A stretch of DNA of 64,000 nt, taken from assembly GCF_001940235.1 (NCBI RefSeq), contig NZ_MJIE01000001.1, forward strand, positions 868,001 to 932,000, read 5' to 3'. Both the position numbers and the translations under genes were made by a program. The stretch comes from Hornefia porci. GTDB lineage: Bacteria > Bacillota > Clostridia > Peptostreptococcales > Anaerovoracaceae. Under the pieces are notes generated by a model. It searched no databases, had not been told where the DNA came from, and saw only the letters and a list, made by a program, of their open reading frames with translations. Positions 52,737-60,465 of the stretch are shown here, in pieces (positions within the stretch are counted from its first letter, which is position 1; each line of letters begins with the position of its first letter).

Positions 52737-53989
52737 AACGTCCACCGCTCTGACATCGCGTCATTGCCTGATATTATCCCGCCGGTCTTTGTTGTCGACC
52801 CGCTTTTAGAGTTTTTCGCGGCACTGTAATCCTGCAGCGTATTGAACATATTTTCCACACGCTCTTTTGTTTTGCTGCTCATCTGACCCGTTCCCGCGTT
52901 GTACACCATGATCATGCTGTACTTTCCAAACACCAGATATCCGTTCAGAGACACATTTCCCTTTGTCAGCTTAACCTGATACGCCTTGCCTCCGTCAATG
53001 GGGCTGTCCACAGCCTTTGTCTTCACGGTAACGCCGCTGTACGCACGGTTCAGGTATGCCTTCAGCTGCCGCTCAAAGTCAGAACTGGAATAATCGCCTG
53101 TTCCGCCTGAAATCATGCTGTATGCGACCATCAGATTGTCCGCCCCGGTCGCCTTTCCGTTCGGTCCGAAGACCGCCACATTCGCGCTTCCGGAGGACTT
53201 GGAATAGGCGCTGTCCTTCGCCCATCCGGTCGGGATCTGAACGACGAAGCCTCCAACGTACTGGCGGGTGTATTCCGGAGGATTCTTTGTATATTTAGCC
53301 GCTTCCTCCTTCGCCTTCTCCTTATCCCAGTACATCTTCATGCCGTAGTAGGCTTTCATCTCCTCCAGCAGTCCGTCGGTATCGTCACCGGTGCTGTCAG
53401 AACTGACCTTCACAACGCCGGAGACATAGTACTCCTTCTTTTCGACCTCGATTTTGGAAAGGAATTCTGTAATGCAGACACTGTAATAGCTGTTGTCGTA
53501 CTTCTTCAGAACCTGAAAGCCTGTAGCGTATGCGCTGTTCTCATCCTTGGTCTTCTTCACGCTGTTCATTTCATCAACAGCGGCGCTCAGATTCGGTGAG
53601 CTTATCGAGCCGTACTTCTGGATATATTCCTTTGCGCCCCCCGCGTTGTCAACAATAGAAGAGTTAACGGTCTTCAGCGTGATGCTGACGCCCTTTGCCG
53701 TTGAGGAAACATAATTCGTCGAGCTGTACTCATTGCTTCCCTTCGGGATGAATGCCTGAATTTCCTCGTCTCCTGATCCCGGCTTCAGCGTCGCATCGCT
53801 CAGATACTTGAATCCGTCGTAATCCTTCACGGTGGTTCCCAGTGTCGGCGGTTTGCCGCATCCGGAAACCAGCATCATGGCGGCGATGCACAAAACCATC
53901 ACGGCAAGAAGCTTCTGCTTCCGCCCCGATCCGGCTGTCCCTCCTTTTGTCCTCACATTCTCTGCACGGTTCCGTTTGAAAATAGTCAT
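52733..53989 (-). CDS. Lipoprotein of unknown function
   Basis: 418 residues from the ATG at 53989, chosen because AGGG is close upstream and because KLLAVMVLCIAAMMLVSGCGKPP then gives a proper lipoprotein signal with Cys44. The rest is an extracytoplasmic domain pair rich in Tyr, Ser and Lys (KSSGSANVAVFGPNGKATGADNLMVAYSMISGG ... AYQVKLTKGNVSLNGYLVFGKYSMIMVYNAGTG), the second resembling PsbP/DUF1795-like modules. It lies 32 nt after the adhesin gene and is translationally coupled to an AraC regulator. Confidence 0.82.
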   Translation of the reverse strand: MTIFKRNRAENVRTKGGTAGSGRKQKLLAVMVLCIAAMMLVSGCGKPPTLGTTVKDYDGFKYLSDATLKPGSGDEEIQAFIPKGSNEYSSTNYVSSTAKGVSITLKTVNSSIVDNAGGAKEYIQKYGSISSPNLSAAVDEMNSVKKTKDENSAYATGFQVLKKYDNSYYSVCITEFLSKIEVEKKEYYVSGVVKVSSDSTGDDTDGLLEEMKAYYGMKMYWDKEKAKEEAAKYTKNPPEYTRQYVGGFVVQIPTGWAKDSAYSKSSGSANVAVFGPNGKATGADNLMVAYSMISGGTGDYSSSDFERQLKAYLNRAYSGVTVKTKAVDSPIDGGKAYQVKLTKGNVSLNGYLVFGKYSMIMVYNAGTGQMSSKTKERVENMFNTLQDYSAAKNSKSGSTTKTGGIISGNDAMSERWTL

Positions 53990-54021
53990 GCTTTCCCTGT
54001 CCCCTTTCATTCTTTTCAGAT

Positions 54022-56007
54022 TCAGTTTCGTTTCCTTCTCATATATACGCTTATGCCAAGCAGCGCCGCGGCAGAAACCGCAACTGCTGTAAGGTATACC
54101 CACAGATTTGTCCGATCCCCGGTGTCAGGGCCTCCGCCTCCCGGTTTCACCCGGCAGGTGTTTGTGATAATCATATTTCCCTGATTCCGGTCGTTTACGG
54201 ATACGGTGTACCCGGCGGACGTCCCGATCTCCTTCACGGTGTAGCGGATTTTCTTTCCGTCCTTCACTGCCGGAAGATCGCTCCATGTCTTTGTCCACTT
54301 GTTTCCCTTATTCAGAACGGCTTCCTGTCCTGCATCGGCTCCGTCTGCCATCAGGCGGACGCGAATCTGCTTCGGACGCTTCCCGTATTTGTCGTCCTTG
54401 TCGTTCCAGTGCTTTGTCACCGTCGCGCTGGTCCTGTCCGCGGCGTGGGTGTTGGTGATATCATAGCCGTCAATTTCTGTACGGTATCCCGGAACCGAAT
54501 CCTCGGTAACCGTGTAGACGATTTCTCTTCCTCCGTCGAATTTCGGCAGATTCCGGAAGCTGTACCTCCATCCGTCCTCTTCAGAGATCGTTTTCTCTGC
54601 GACTTCTTTTCCGTCTGCCAGCAGATTAACGGTCACACTCTTCGGTCTCACGCCGTCCCGGTCGTTTTCATCCTTCCAGGTCTTGGTTCCGGACACGGAG
54701 ATCAGAGCCTTTTTATTTGTTATCGTCTTGATCGTCGCCTCATCTTCTGTAACGGTCACCTCATAAGGCGTGCTGTCAAGCTCATAACCCGCCGGCGCAG
54801 TCACCTCGACGATGGAGTATTTCCCCGGAACCAGTTTTCCCGAGGTCGCCTCGCCCCGCGCGTCTGTCGTCAGCGTGAATGAACTGTTGTTCTCAAGATT
54901 TGTAATCTTGAATTCAGCGCCCGCCAGAGGAATCGAATGATCCTCCTCATCCACCTTCAGAATCCTGATTTTGCTCATCAGATTACCGTCGCCGCTTCCG
55001 CTGGAGGATGCCGACGTGTAGCTGGCCTGAACAGTTCTGGCCACGTTGCTTCCCGTGGCGGAAGCCTTGTTGCGGAGCGTAGTCCCCGGAATATAGGTCG
55101 TCTTGTAGCTCAGCTGATACTGCTTCCCGTCCACAATATTCCCCATGTCAATCGTGAATTTTGTTCCGTTGTCGGTAATCTTCAGTTTCCCGTCCAGGCT
55201 GATCTCCTGAATCGTTTCAATATTGAACCCGTTTGCATCGTATTTCACTTCTTTCAGAACAAAGGAATCCGGGATGTACTGCATCCCGCCGAGATCTCCG
55301 TTTTTAACGGAAAGCTCATCGGAATACACGAAATTCGTGTAATTCCCTTTAACGTGATTGATCCGGACATACCACTGAGCGACATCGTCGCCGTCCCTGG
55401 AAGCTTCTCCCCACTTCCCGATCACTTCGTCCTTCAGTCCGGTGGGGCCTGTAATCGGGACACTGATCGTCGAGACCTGCGACCCGATTGAAACGGAGAA
55501 TTCGTTAGTTTCATCGTTTTTAATGTTCGTGAAGTGTGCCTGCAGCTGCATCTTTCCTTTGATATTGTACCGGTTTTCCACATAGTCGGTAAAGGTAACC
55601 TTCACCGTGCCGCCTCCATCACTGCCCGGCGACACGACCGCCGTTCCGATCACACTACCGTCCGGCGCCGTGAGGTTGAAATGGGTAGCGGCCGTATTCT
55701 TCGGAAAGACGAATTTATCCGGCAGTTTTACCGTAAAATAATCTCCTTCTTTCAGAGTGTTGCCGTAGACCGACGCATCCCAGTTCATGTTCACGTAGAA
55801 TCGCTCATTCCATTCAAAACTGGTCGCTGTGCTTGTAGAGTAATGAGAGATATTAAAGTCGGTAATCTTCACCTCTGTGCGTTCAGTCGCATCCTCCGCA
55901 TGTACGGGCGCGGCTCCCTGCCACAAAATACCTCCCATCAGGCAGACCGCTAAAAGGCATCCGCCCAGAATCGTCCCTGCCTTCTTCAGCCAGATCTTTC
56001 TGTGCAT
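54022..56007 (-). CDS. Sortase-anchored adhesin (collagen-binding, SpaA and Cna B domains)
   Basis: 661 residues from the ATG at 56007 (GGAGG upstream), beginning with MHRKIWLKKAGTILGGCLLA, a signal peptide ending AHAED. Domain order: Ig-like fibrinogen/collagen-binding pair (about 45-330), a SpaA domain (LAGAEFKITNLENNSSFTLTTDARGEATSGKLVPGKYSIVE), two Cna B domains (SGTKTWKDENDRDGVRPKSVTVNLLADG and TKHWNDKDDKYGKRPKQIRVRLMADG), then the anchor PDTGD at 627, a membrane helix and RRKRN. Isopeptide Lys/Asp/Glu residues are likely in the B domains. No sortase gene is in the window. Confidence 0.93.
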   Translation of the reverse strand: MHRKIWLKKAGTILGGCLLAVCLMGGILWQGAAPVHAEDATERTEVKITDFNISHYSTSTATSFEWNERFYVNMNWDASVYGNTLKEGDYFTVKLPDKFVFPKNTAATHFNLTAPDGSVIGTAVVSPGSDGGGTVKVTFTDYVENRYNIKGKMQLQAHFTNIKNDETNEFSVSIGSQVSTISVPITGPTGLKDEVIGKWGEASRDGDDVAQWYVRINHVKGNYTNFVYSDELSVKNGDLGGMQYIPDSFVLKEVKYDANGFNIETIQEISLDGKLKITDNGTKFTIDMGNIVDGKQYQLSYKTTYIPGTTLRNKASATGSNVARTVQASYTSASSSGSGDGNLMSKIRILKVDEEDHSIPLAGAEFKITNLENNSSFTLTTDARGEATSGKLVPGKYSIVEVTAPAGYELDSTPYEVTVTEDEATIKTITNKKALISVSGTKTWKDENDRDGVRPKSVTVNLLADGKEVAEKTISEEDGWRYSFRNLPKFDGGREIVYTVTEDSVPGYRTEIDGYDITNTHAADRTSATVTKHWNDKDDKYGKRPKQIRVRLMADGADAGQEAVLNKGNKWTKTWSDLPAVKDGKKIRYTVKEIGTSAGYTVSVNDRNQGNMIITNTCRVKPGGGGPDTGDRTNLWVYLTAVAVSAAALLGISVYMRRKRN

Positions 56008-56308
56008 AATACGTTCCTCCTGCTTTTTCGCTTTTCCCGCTGTTTTTCGGGCTGTATTATTCTTTCTTTTTTCTTCCGCCCGCTTATCTCCTCCGGCCTT
56101 TACCGAAGGGTTTAAAAGCAAGGCTCTGCGTTTTATTTTATAACAGGAGAACCGGTTTTTTGTGCCTCAATGCGACATCTCTCTGTCCGGAAACGACCCT
56201 TCAGCCGCCGCAACTGCCCGCAGTGCCGCCTCATGCCGGACGGGCCACGCGCAGTGCAGGAAGGCTGCTGCGACTGCCCGCGAGCCCTTCATTCTGCGAG
56301 TGAAGTCT

Positions 56309-56833
56309 TTATTTCTGCGGCTGCAGATCCTTTGTTATGACTGACCATCTGTCGATCAGTTCTTCTGTGCCGCACCGGGCGTTCGCCGGACTCGTGGAGG
56401 GCAGCAGCACCGCTTCACGTCCGGTACGCTCCTCGATATAACGGCGGTAAATTTCATAGGACTTCCGGCCGTTGCAGTAAATCCGCCGTATATCACAGCG
56501 ATTCAGAATGACGCTGAGATTGTTGGGACGGACACTCCTGATGCTGGAATCCGAGGAACCGCTGATTTCACATACAGCGACGGAATCCCACAGCGCCAGA
56601 TGATGTTCGAGAATCAGTGACCGTTTTGCCTCGATAGTCTGCGGCTGCGGACAGTTCAGTATCGTCGCCATCACCTTCCAGAAGCGATTCCGCGGATGTC
56701 CGTAATAAAAATTCTGTTCTCTAGATCGGACGGAGGGAAACGAACCCAGAATCAGAACCCTGCTGTCTTCATTAAACAGAGGATCAAAGGGATGCTCTAT
56801 TCGTTCTGCTCCGACTTGAGATTTTCCGGCCAT
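56309..56833 (-). CDS. DNA-deoxyinosine glycosylase (uracil-DNA glycosylase superfamily)
   Basis: 174 residues with the family pattern LILGSFPSVRSREQNFYYGHPRNRFWKVM, LWDSVAVCEISGSSDSSI and LPSTSPANA. Proteins of this kind remove deoxyinosine or related deaminated bases from DNA. ATG with AGGAG upstream; stands alone. Confidence 0.88.
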   Translation of the reverse strand: MAGKSQVGAERIEHPFDPLFNEDSRVLILGSFPSVRSREQNFYYGHPRNRFWKVMATILNCPQPQTIEAKRSLILEHHLALWDSVAVCEISGSSDSSIRSVRPNNLSVILNRCDIRRIYCNGRKSYEIYRRYIEERTGREAVLLPSTSPANARCGTEELIDRWSVITKDLQPQK

Positions 56834-57104
56834 TGTTCTCCTCGCTTTCCGTTCAGATTGATTTCAATTTGTTTCCATTGATTTCAATTGATTTTCCGAT
56901 GAAGTGTCTGAAATTCCTGCAATACCTGCGGCAGGCCGTCGAATATACTCTTCAGGCTGCCGGTATCTCCGGCCTGTTCGATGCCCCAGCACGTACTAAA
57001 ATGACTTCTATGATTTAAATTAATTCCGTGAATATGACGATTCGACCGGCAACAGTAAATCTGTACCGGTTTTGAAAAGTACACCCTTTCGGGCTCAAAA
57101 CACA
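56834..57104. other. AT-rich intergenic region with a weak third ISGxF repeat copy
   Basis: Contains, on the plus strand at about 56930-57000, a stretch reading EYTLQAAGISGLFDAPARTK that resembles the repeats at 4640-4740 and 57200-57337. It has no plausible start or stop context. Nothing else is recognised. Confidence 0.4.
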
Positions 57105-57132
57105 CATAAACCAGCCATCAGACTGGTTTATG
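57105..57132 (-). terminator. Hairpin at the end of the 57.1-57.4 kb repeat unit
   Basis: CATAAACCAG and CTGGTTTATG form a perfect 10-bp stem with an 8-nt loop, followed on the minus strand by TGTGTTTTG. It overlaps the stop codon of the small frame at 57128. Confidence 0.6.
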
Positions 57133-57337
57133 CAAAGACAATTCTATCATACATCATACGATCTGATGATGCCCGAAACGCATTTCTCTGTTTCTCCGGG
57201 CATTGCATTATAAATGACATATTATTCACTTCTTTTTTTTCACTTCCACTTTCTTTTCCGACAATGCGTGCGCATCCATCGAATATGCCTGAAATATCAA
57301 TAATACAGAAAGCATACCCGGTGGCCTTCCGGCGCAC
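57128..57337 (-). CDS. Possible small protein in a repeat unit (ISGIF repeat, copy B)
   Basis: A 69-codon frame from a GTG at 57337. Its first part reads GYAFCIIDISGIFDGCARI and its end CPEKQRNAFRASS. Copy A at 4640-4740 has both blocks closer together. The frame sits between the structured repeat copy 2 (with promoter) and a hairpin, so the region looks like a complete small transcription unit. An internal ATG (MSFIMQCPEKQ) with an AAGAAG site could give a 30-residue peptide. Coding status is uncertain. Confidence 0.35.
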   Translation of the reverse strand: MRRKATGYAFCIIDISGIFDGCARIVGKESGSEKKEVNNMSFIMQCPEKQRNAFRASSDRMMYDRIVFA

Positions 57338-57355
57338 ACCGCCATTGAATTGTGC

Positions 57356-57453
57356 ACCGCGGCGCTGCTGACAAACTGCCGTCAGCGCACGTTAAGTCCG
57401 ACGGGGATTTAACGGGTGGACATTAATTATAACATTGATCCGGCCGCGATTCA
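57356..57453 (-). repeat. Structured intergenic repeat, copy 2, with promoter
   Basis: Minus strand: TTGAAT (57453-57448), 17 nt, TATAAT (57430-57425), then the hairpin CGTTAAATCC, loop CCGTC, GGACTTAACG (57413-57389) and the same second hairpin as copy 1 (57386-57361, identical to 2686-2712). Compared with copy 1 the stem differs at paired positions (A-T to G-C, G-T to A-T), so pairing is kept while sequence changes. Confidence 0.75.
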
Positions 57454-57522
57454 ATTGAAAACTTTGTTCCCTCGCGGTTCCCCGCGCGGCAGGCCTCTCA
57501 CTTCCGCGCGCAGGGCCTCGCC

Positions 57523-57885
57523 TCAACGCGGCTGTTTCAGCCTGGACTCCCACTCTGCCTCTTTGAATCCGATCAATACAAATCCATCGCCGACTGCCAG
57601 CGGTCGTTTCACCAGCATTCCGTTCGTGGCGAGAAGAGCAAGCTGCTCGTCCTCGCTCATCTCCGGCAGTTTTTTCGACAGGCCCATTTCACGGTACAGT
57701 ATCCCGCTTGTGTTGAAGAACCGTTTCAGCGGCAGACCGCTCATAGCGTAATATTTCCGCAGGGCGTTCTCGTCGGGATGATCCTCCCTGATGTCGATAA
57801 CCGAATAATCTATCCCGTTATCATCCAGCCACTTCAGAGCCTTCCTGCAAGTGGTACATCTGCTGTAGCAATACACTTTAATCAT
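57523..57885 (-). CDS. ArsC/Spx-family thioredoxin-fold protein
   Basis: 120 residues: MIKVYCYSRCTTCRKALKWLDDNGIDY with the CxxC active site (RCTTCRK), PLKRFFNTSGILYREMGL, and LATNGMLVKRPLAVGDGFVLIGFKEAEWE. This matches the glutaredoxin-dependent arsenate reductase-like / Spx-MgsR group. It may be a redox enzyme or an RNA-polymerase-binding regulator. Overlaps the ATPase gene by 4 nt. A decayed second copy of its 3' end lies at 58988-59075. Confidence 0.87.
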   Translation of the reverse strand: MIKVYCYSRCTTCRKALKWLDDNGIDYSVIDIREDHPDENALRKYYAMSGLPLKRFFNTSGILYREMGLSKKLPEMSEDEQLALLATNGMLVKRPLAVGDGFVLIGFKEAEWESRLKQPR

Positions 57886-58607
57886 TCGCTTTCCTCCATC
57901 AGCTGTCTGAGTAATCGCTCTCTGTCATTGATGAACAAAGATGTGATCTGATAACTGTCAGTTTCCTCATACTCTATCGGATGAACCGGTCCGTCGTCAA
58001 AGTCCAGGAGCTCTGCTCCCGGAAATCCGAGCAGAATCGGCGAGTGCGTAACGATGATGAACTGAGAGCCGCCTTTCACGCAGCGGTCGATCTCCATCAG
58101 CAGCGCCAGCTGTCTCTGCGGGGACAAAGCTGCTTCCGGCTCATCCAGCAGATAGATCCCGTCAGGGCGGAAGTTGCTCTTCGCCACCGCAAAAAAGCTC
58201 TCTCCGTGAGATCGCTCATGTAAATGCAGCGGAACCCCGCCGGGTCCCCGGCTGTACTCTTCTTCCTTTGTCGCGACATTATAGAAGCTTTCCGCCCGAA
58301 GGAAGTACCCTGACTTTGTCCTTCTCGCACCCTTCGACAGGCGCACCGCATCACACAGTTCTGAATGCGAATCATACGTACTGAAGCTGTAATTCTTTGT
58401 TCCTCCCTCCGGATTGAAGCCGTAGGCAACCGCAATCGCCTCCAGAAGCGTCGACTTGCCGGAACCGTTCTCACCGACGAAAAGGGTGACCGGCTTGCTG
58501 AACATCACCTCGTCTACGCCGCTGATCGCTTCAATACCGCGAAGGTAGCTGTCCTGTTCAATTCTATCCCATTCTATGATGGCTTTGTCTATGAACAAAG
58601 AAGTCAC
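57882..58607 (-). CDS. AAA/SMC-like ATPase (ABC-type, single domain)
   Basis: 241 residues. Walker A FVGENGSGKSTLLEAIAVAYGF, the signature-like HGESFF, Walker B GIYLLDEPEAALSPQRQLALL and the H-loop IVTHSPILL. No transport partner; proteins of this type are RecF/SMC-like ATPases often linked to DNA or toxin-antitoxin functions. Overlaps the ArsC-like gene. A decayed copy of its C-terminus lies at 60124-60232. Confidence 0.88.
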   Translation of the reverse strand: MTSLFIDKAIIEWDRIEQDSYLRGIEAISGVDEVMFSKPVTLFVGENGSGKSTLLEAIAVAYGFNPEGGTKNYSFSTYDSHSELCDAVRLSKGARRTKSGYFLRAESFYNVATKEEEYSRGPGGVPLHLHERSHGESFFAVAKSNFRPDGIYLLDEPEAALSPQRQLALLMEIDRCVKGGSQFIIVTHSPILLGFPGAELLDFDDGPVHPIEYEETDSYQITSLFINDRERLLRQLMEESE

Positions 58608-58719
58608 TCGTCTGTCCTCTCCTCATGAATTATGCACGCCTCAGGGGCAGCAGAACACAGGTCCGCCGGTTTGTGGAGCCTTTTCAGTATCATGTGCCGT
58701 CAGAATCGCCTGACAGTGT

Positions 58720-58882
58720 TCATCTTCTCCTGTCCGGAAGTGACAACATGATCTCTTTCGCATGAGTGAGCATATGGATCAGCCCGTCAAATGCTTCCAT
58801 ATCTGCATCAAAGTAATAAAAGTTCTTCGTCCCCTCTTTCCTGACCTTGACGATGCCCGCGTTTTTCATTTACAACAGTCAT
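58720..58882 (-). pseudogene. ArsR-family regulator remnant
   Basis: An ATG at 58882 gives only a few codons, then the frame shifts; from 58869 the sequence reads KNAGIVKVRKEGTKNFYYFDADMEAFDGLIHMLTHAKEIMLSLPDRRR, the wing and C-terminus of an ArsR/SmtB regulator. The helix-turn-helix is missing, so roughly 50 residues were deleted out of frame. The upstream operator and -10 box are still present. Confidence 0.75.
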
Positions 58883-58897
58883 TCGCACCCCTTCTTT

Positions 58898-58921
58898 CGT
58901 TCAAGTGTTTGAACGATTATA
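58898..58921 (-). promoter_or_regulatory. ArsR-type operator and promoter
   Basis: CGTTCAAGTGTTTGAACG (58898-58915) is a perfect palindrome of the ArsR TCAAnnnnTTGA type, directly next to TATAAT (58921-58916) on the minus strand. Confidence 0.65.
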
Positions 58922-58987
58922 ACACATTTGAAAAGAAAAAGGTCATTCATAAAGAAAATCAAGACGAATCAATTCCCCACGCAGAAT

Positions 58988-59075
58988 CTTTCACTTCAGT
59001 GCACCAGGCTTTGCCTTAGCATGGCTGTTTCAGCCCGGACGCCCACTCTGTCTCTTTGAATCTAATCAATGCGCA
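58988..59075 (-). pseudogene. Decayed second copy of the ArsC/Spx-like gene's 3' end
   Basis: About 88 bp align without gaps of note to 57494-57580, which is the last 20 codons of the intact ArsC/Spx-like gene and its downstream sequence (for example GGCTGTTTCAGCC and ACTCTG.CTCTTTGAATC). In frame it reads FKETEWASGLKQP and stop. The upstream coding part is missing. The stop of the next gene (59066) lies inside the copied sequence. Confidence 0.75.
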
Positions 59076-59392
59076 TCATTAAGTTCCTCAATTCGATTAA
59101 TCAGTTCATGACTGAATCCCTCCAGATCTCCGAATCCAATTACACCATCGCGAATCAGGCAAATTATATCAAAATCCATATTACTCTTTTCCAATCTAAG
59201 AAATACGCCCGGTGTTCGTCTGTCCTGTCTGATTCTTTTCTCCATTTCCCAGAATTTCGTTGAAGCCGGATCATCGCCCTGAAGATATTCAATGTATTCC
59301 TCAATAAGCCTCTCCATATATTTCTCCTGCCACTCAGGAAGTCTTTCGCAGAACAGTTTCCAGTCGCTCTTTTTATGTTCAAAATACGCCAT
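59066..59392 (-). CDS. Small conserved-looking protein, unknown function
   Basis: 108 residues: MAYFEHKKSDWKLFCERLPEWQEKYMERLIEEYIEYLQG, then KFWEMEKRIRQDRRTPGVFLRLEKSNM and a C-terminal DLEGFSHELINRIEEL. Helical, charged, no membrane segment. I recognise the pattern as a recurring Firmicute family without established function. GGAGG lies upstream. Its last codons run into the ArsC-like remnant. Confidence 0.7.
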   Translation of the reverse strand: MAYFEHKKSDWKLFCERLPEWQEKYMERLIEEYIEYLQGDDPASTKFWEMEKRIRQDRRTPGVFLRLEKSNMDFDIICLIRDGVIGFGDLEGFSHELINRIEELNDAH

Positions 59393-59418
59393 GAATTCCT
59401 CCTCCCTTTGCGTTCTGC

Positions 59419-59739
59419 TTACAGCTGATCATATTTTGTGCTTCTGCCGGCTGCTTTCTCCACCGGATACTTAGCCTCATTTTTTGTCATCTTGGAATTG
59501 ATGATCTCGTCCTCGTCAAGCTCCAGCACATCCAGCATATTTCGGCAGTAGACCATCACGTCAGCGAGTTCCTCCTTCACATGCTCCAGATCATAGTCCG
59601 TGTCATTCCACTGAAAGCATTCCAGCAGCTCACTCGCCTCAATGGCAATAGACTTGGCCAGGTTCGCCGGTGTGTGGAACTGCTCCCAGTCCCGGTCTTC
59701 CGTAAATTTGCGTATGCGTTCTACTGTTTCCTGTTTCAT
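59419..59739 (-). CDS. MazG-like nucleotide pyrophosphohydrolase
   Basis: 106 residues from the ATG at 59739. Helical all-alpha NTP pyrophosphatase motifs: IAIEASELLECFQW (ExxE) and VKEELADVMVYCRNMLDVL (EExxD), plus a C-terminal KYPVEKAAGRSTKY. It probably hydrolyses non-canonical nucleoside triphosphates using Mg2+. 26 nt upstream of the 108-residue protein gene and probably co-transcribed. Confidence 0.88.
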   Translation of the reverse strand: MKQETVERIRKFTEDRDWEQFHTPANLAKSIAIEASELLECFQWNDTDYDLEHVKEELADVMVYCRNMLDVLELDEDEIINSKMTKNEAKYPVEKAAGRSTKYDQL

Positions 59740-59930
59740 TGTTTTCTGCCTTGACCTCAAGGTTTTTTTCTGTCTCCTGACATCCCGGTAGAATCACATT
59801 TTGTGATTTCAAAGGATATGAGACCTCACGTCTTTATTTTAGCACAGAACCATACATCTATCCATGACAAATATCCATGACAAAAGCAGAGCCGATATGC
59901 GCAGCAGATATATTTAATGGTGTAATACGA

Positions 59931-59972
59931 CGTATGCGCCTATCAGATCCAACGGAAATCTAATGGGCAGAC
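59931..59972 (-). repeat. Structured intergenic repeat, copy 3 (hairpin only)
   Basis: GTCTGCCCATTAG.. with loop CCGTT and GGATCTGATAGGCGC reproduces the first hairpin of copies 1 and 2 with one mismatch and two G-T pairs. The second hairpin and the TATAAT box are not recognisable. Confidence 0.5.
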
Positions 59973-60127
59973 ACAATCTGATAATTTTCATATGCAGCAT
60001 ACAGAAGCATTATCAGGATCGGCAGGATCAGGAGCAAGATAGTCAGAATTACCATTGCCCGCTTGAATCCCTTAGCTGTCAGTTTCTTAAGCCATGACCC
60101 TAATGCTACGCCGGCTGCACTTATCAC
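59960..60127 (-). pseudogene. Membrane-protein fragment / small single-helix ORF
   Basis: 55 residues from a GTG that overlaps the stop of the ATPase remnant: VISAAGVALGSWLKKLTAKG then a hydrophobic helix (MVILTILLLILPILIMLLYAAY). It looks like the C-terminal end of a polytopic membrane protein (TauE/SafE-like in feel, not certain) or a small membrane protein. Its stop lies in repeat copy 3. Confidence 0.35.
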
Positions 60128-60232
60128 CGCGCCAAAAGCTGTCTGAGCAACCGCCCTCTGTCGTTGATGAACATCGATGTGAGCTGATAACTGTCCGTAT
60201 CCTCATAGTCGATCTATCGGCGTGCCGTCTTT
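60124..60232 (-). pseudogene. Decayed copy of the SMC-like ATPase C-terminus
   Basis: Reads DGTPI, a 4-nt frameshift, then IDYEDTDSYQLTSMFINDRGRLLRQ and stop; the intact ATPase has IEYEETDSYQITSLFINDRERLLRQ at its end. The rest of the gene is absent. Together with the ArsC-like remnant it shows that the ATPase-ArsC pair was once present twice here. Confidence 0.75.
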
Positions 60233-60379
60233 GATACAACGGTGATTTTTAACTTCCTGATGTAATCGGCTCAAAACGGCTTGAAATAGCAGCATTTCCA
60301 GTGCGCGAATACTATGGAAATACCCTGTCATCCGGCGATATGAAACCCTACTTGTGAATCGATTCGTTTGTGTCATCAT
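60203..60379 (-). CDS. Possible small chimeric ORF upstream of the ATPase remnant
   Basis: 58 residues from an ATG with AAAGGAGG upstream: a basic, helical MTQTNRFTSRVSYRRMTGYFHSI part followed by VKNHRCIKDGTPI that belongs to the ATPase remnant. No family recognised; probably a product of the same rearrangement. Confidence 0.3.
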   Translation of the reverse strand: MMTQTNRFTSRVSYRRMTGYFHSIRALEMLLFQAVLSRLHQEVKNHRCIKDGTPIDRL

Positions 60380-60465
60380 CGTTTTGCACCCTCCTTTCTG
60401 TGAGAACATGTGCTATCGCTGAAATGTATGGTTATCGCTGAAAAGTGTGGTAACGATAAAAGGTA

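Noticed and set aside
59862..59886. Two copies of ATCCATGACAAA
   Set aside because: A simple 12-bp tandem duplication without flanking features; no evidence that it is an attachment site.
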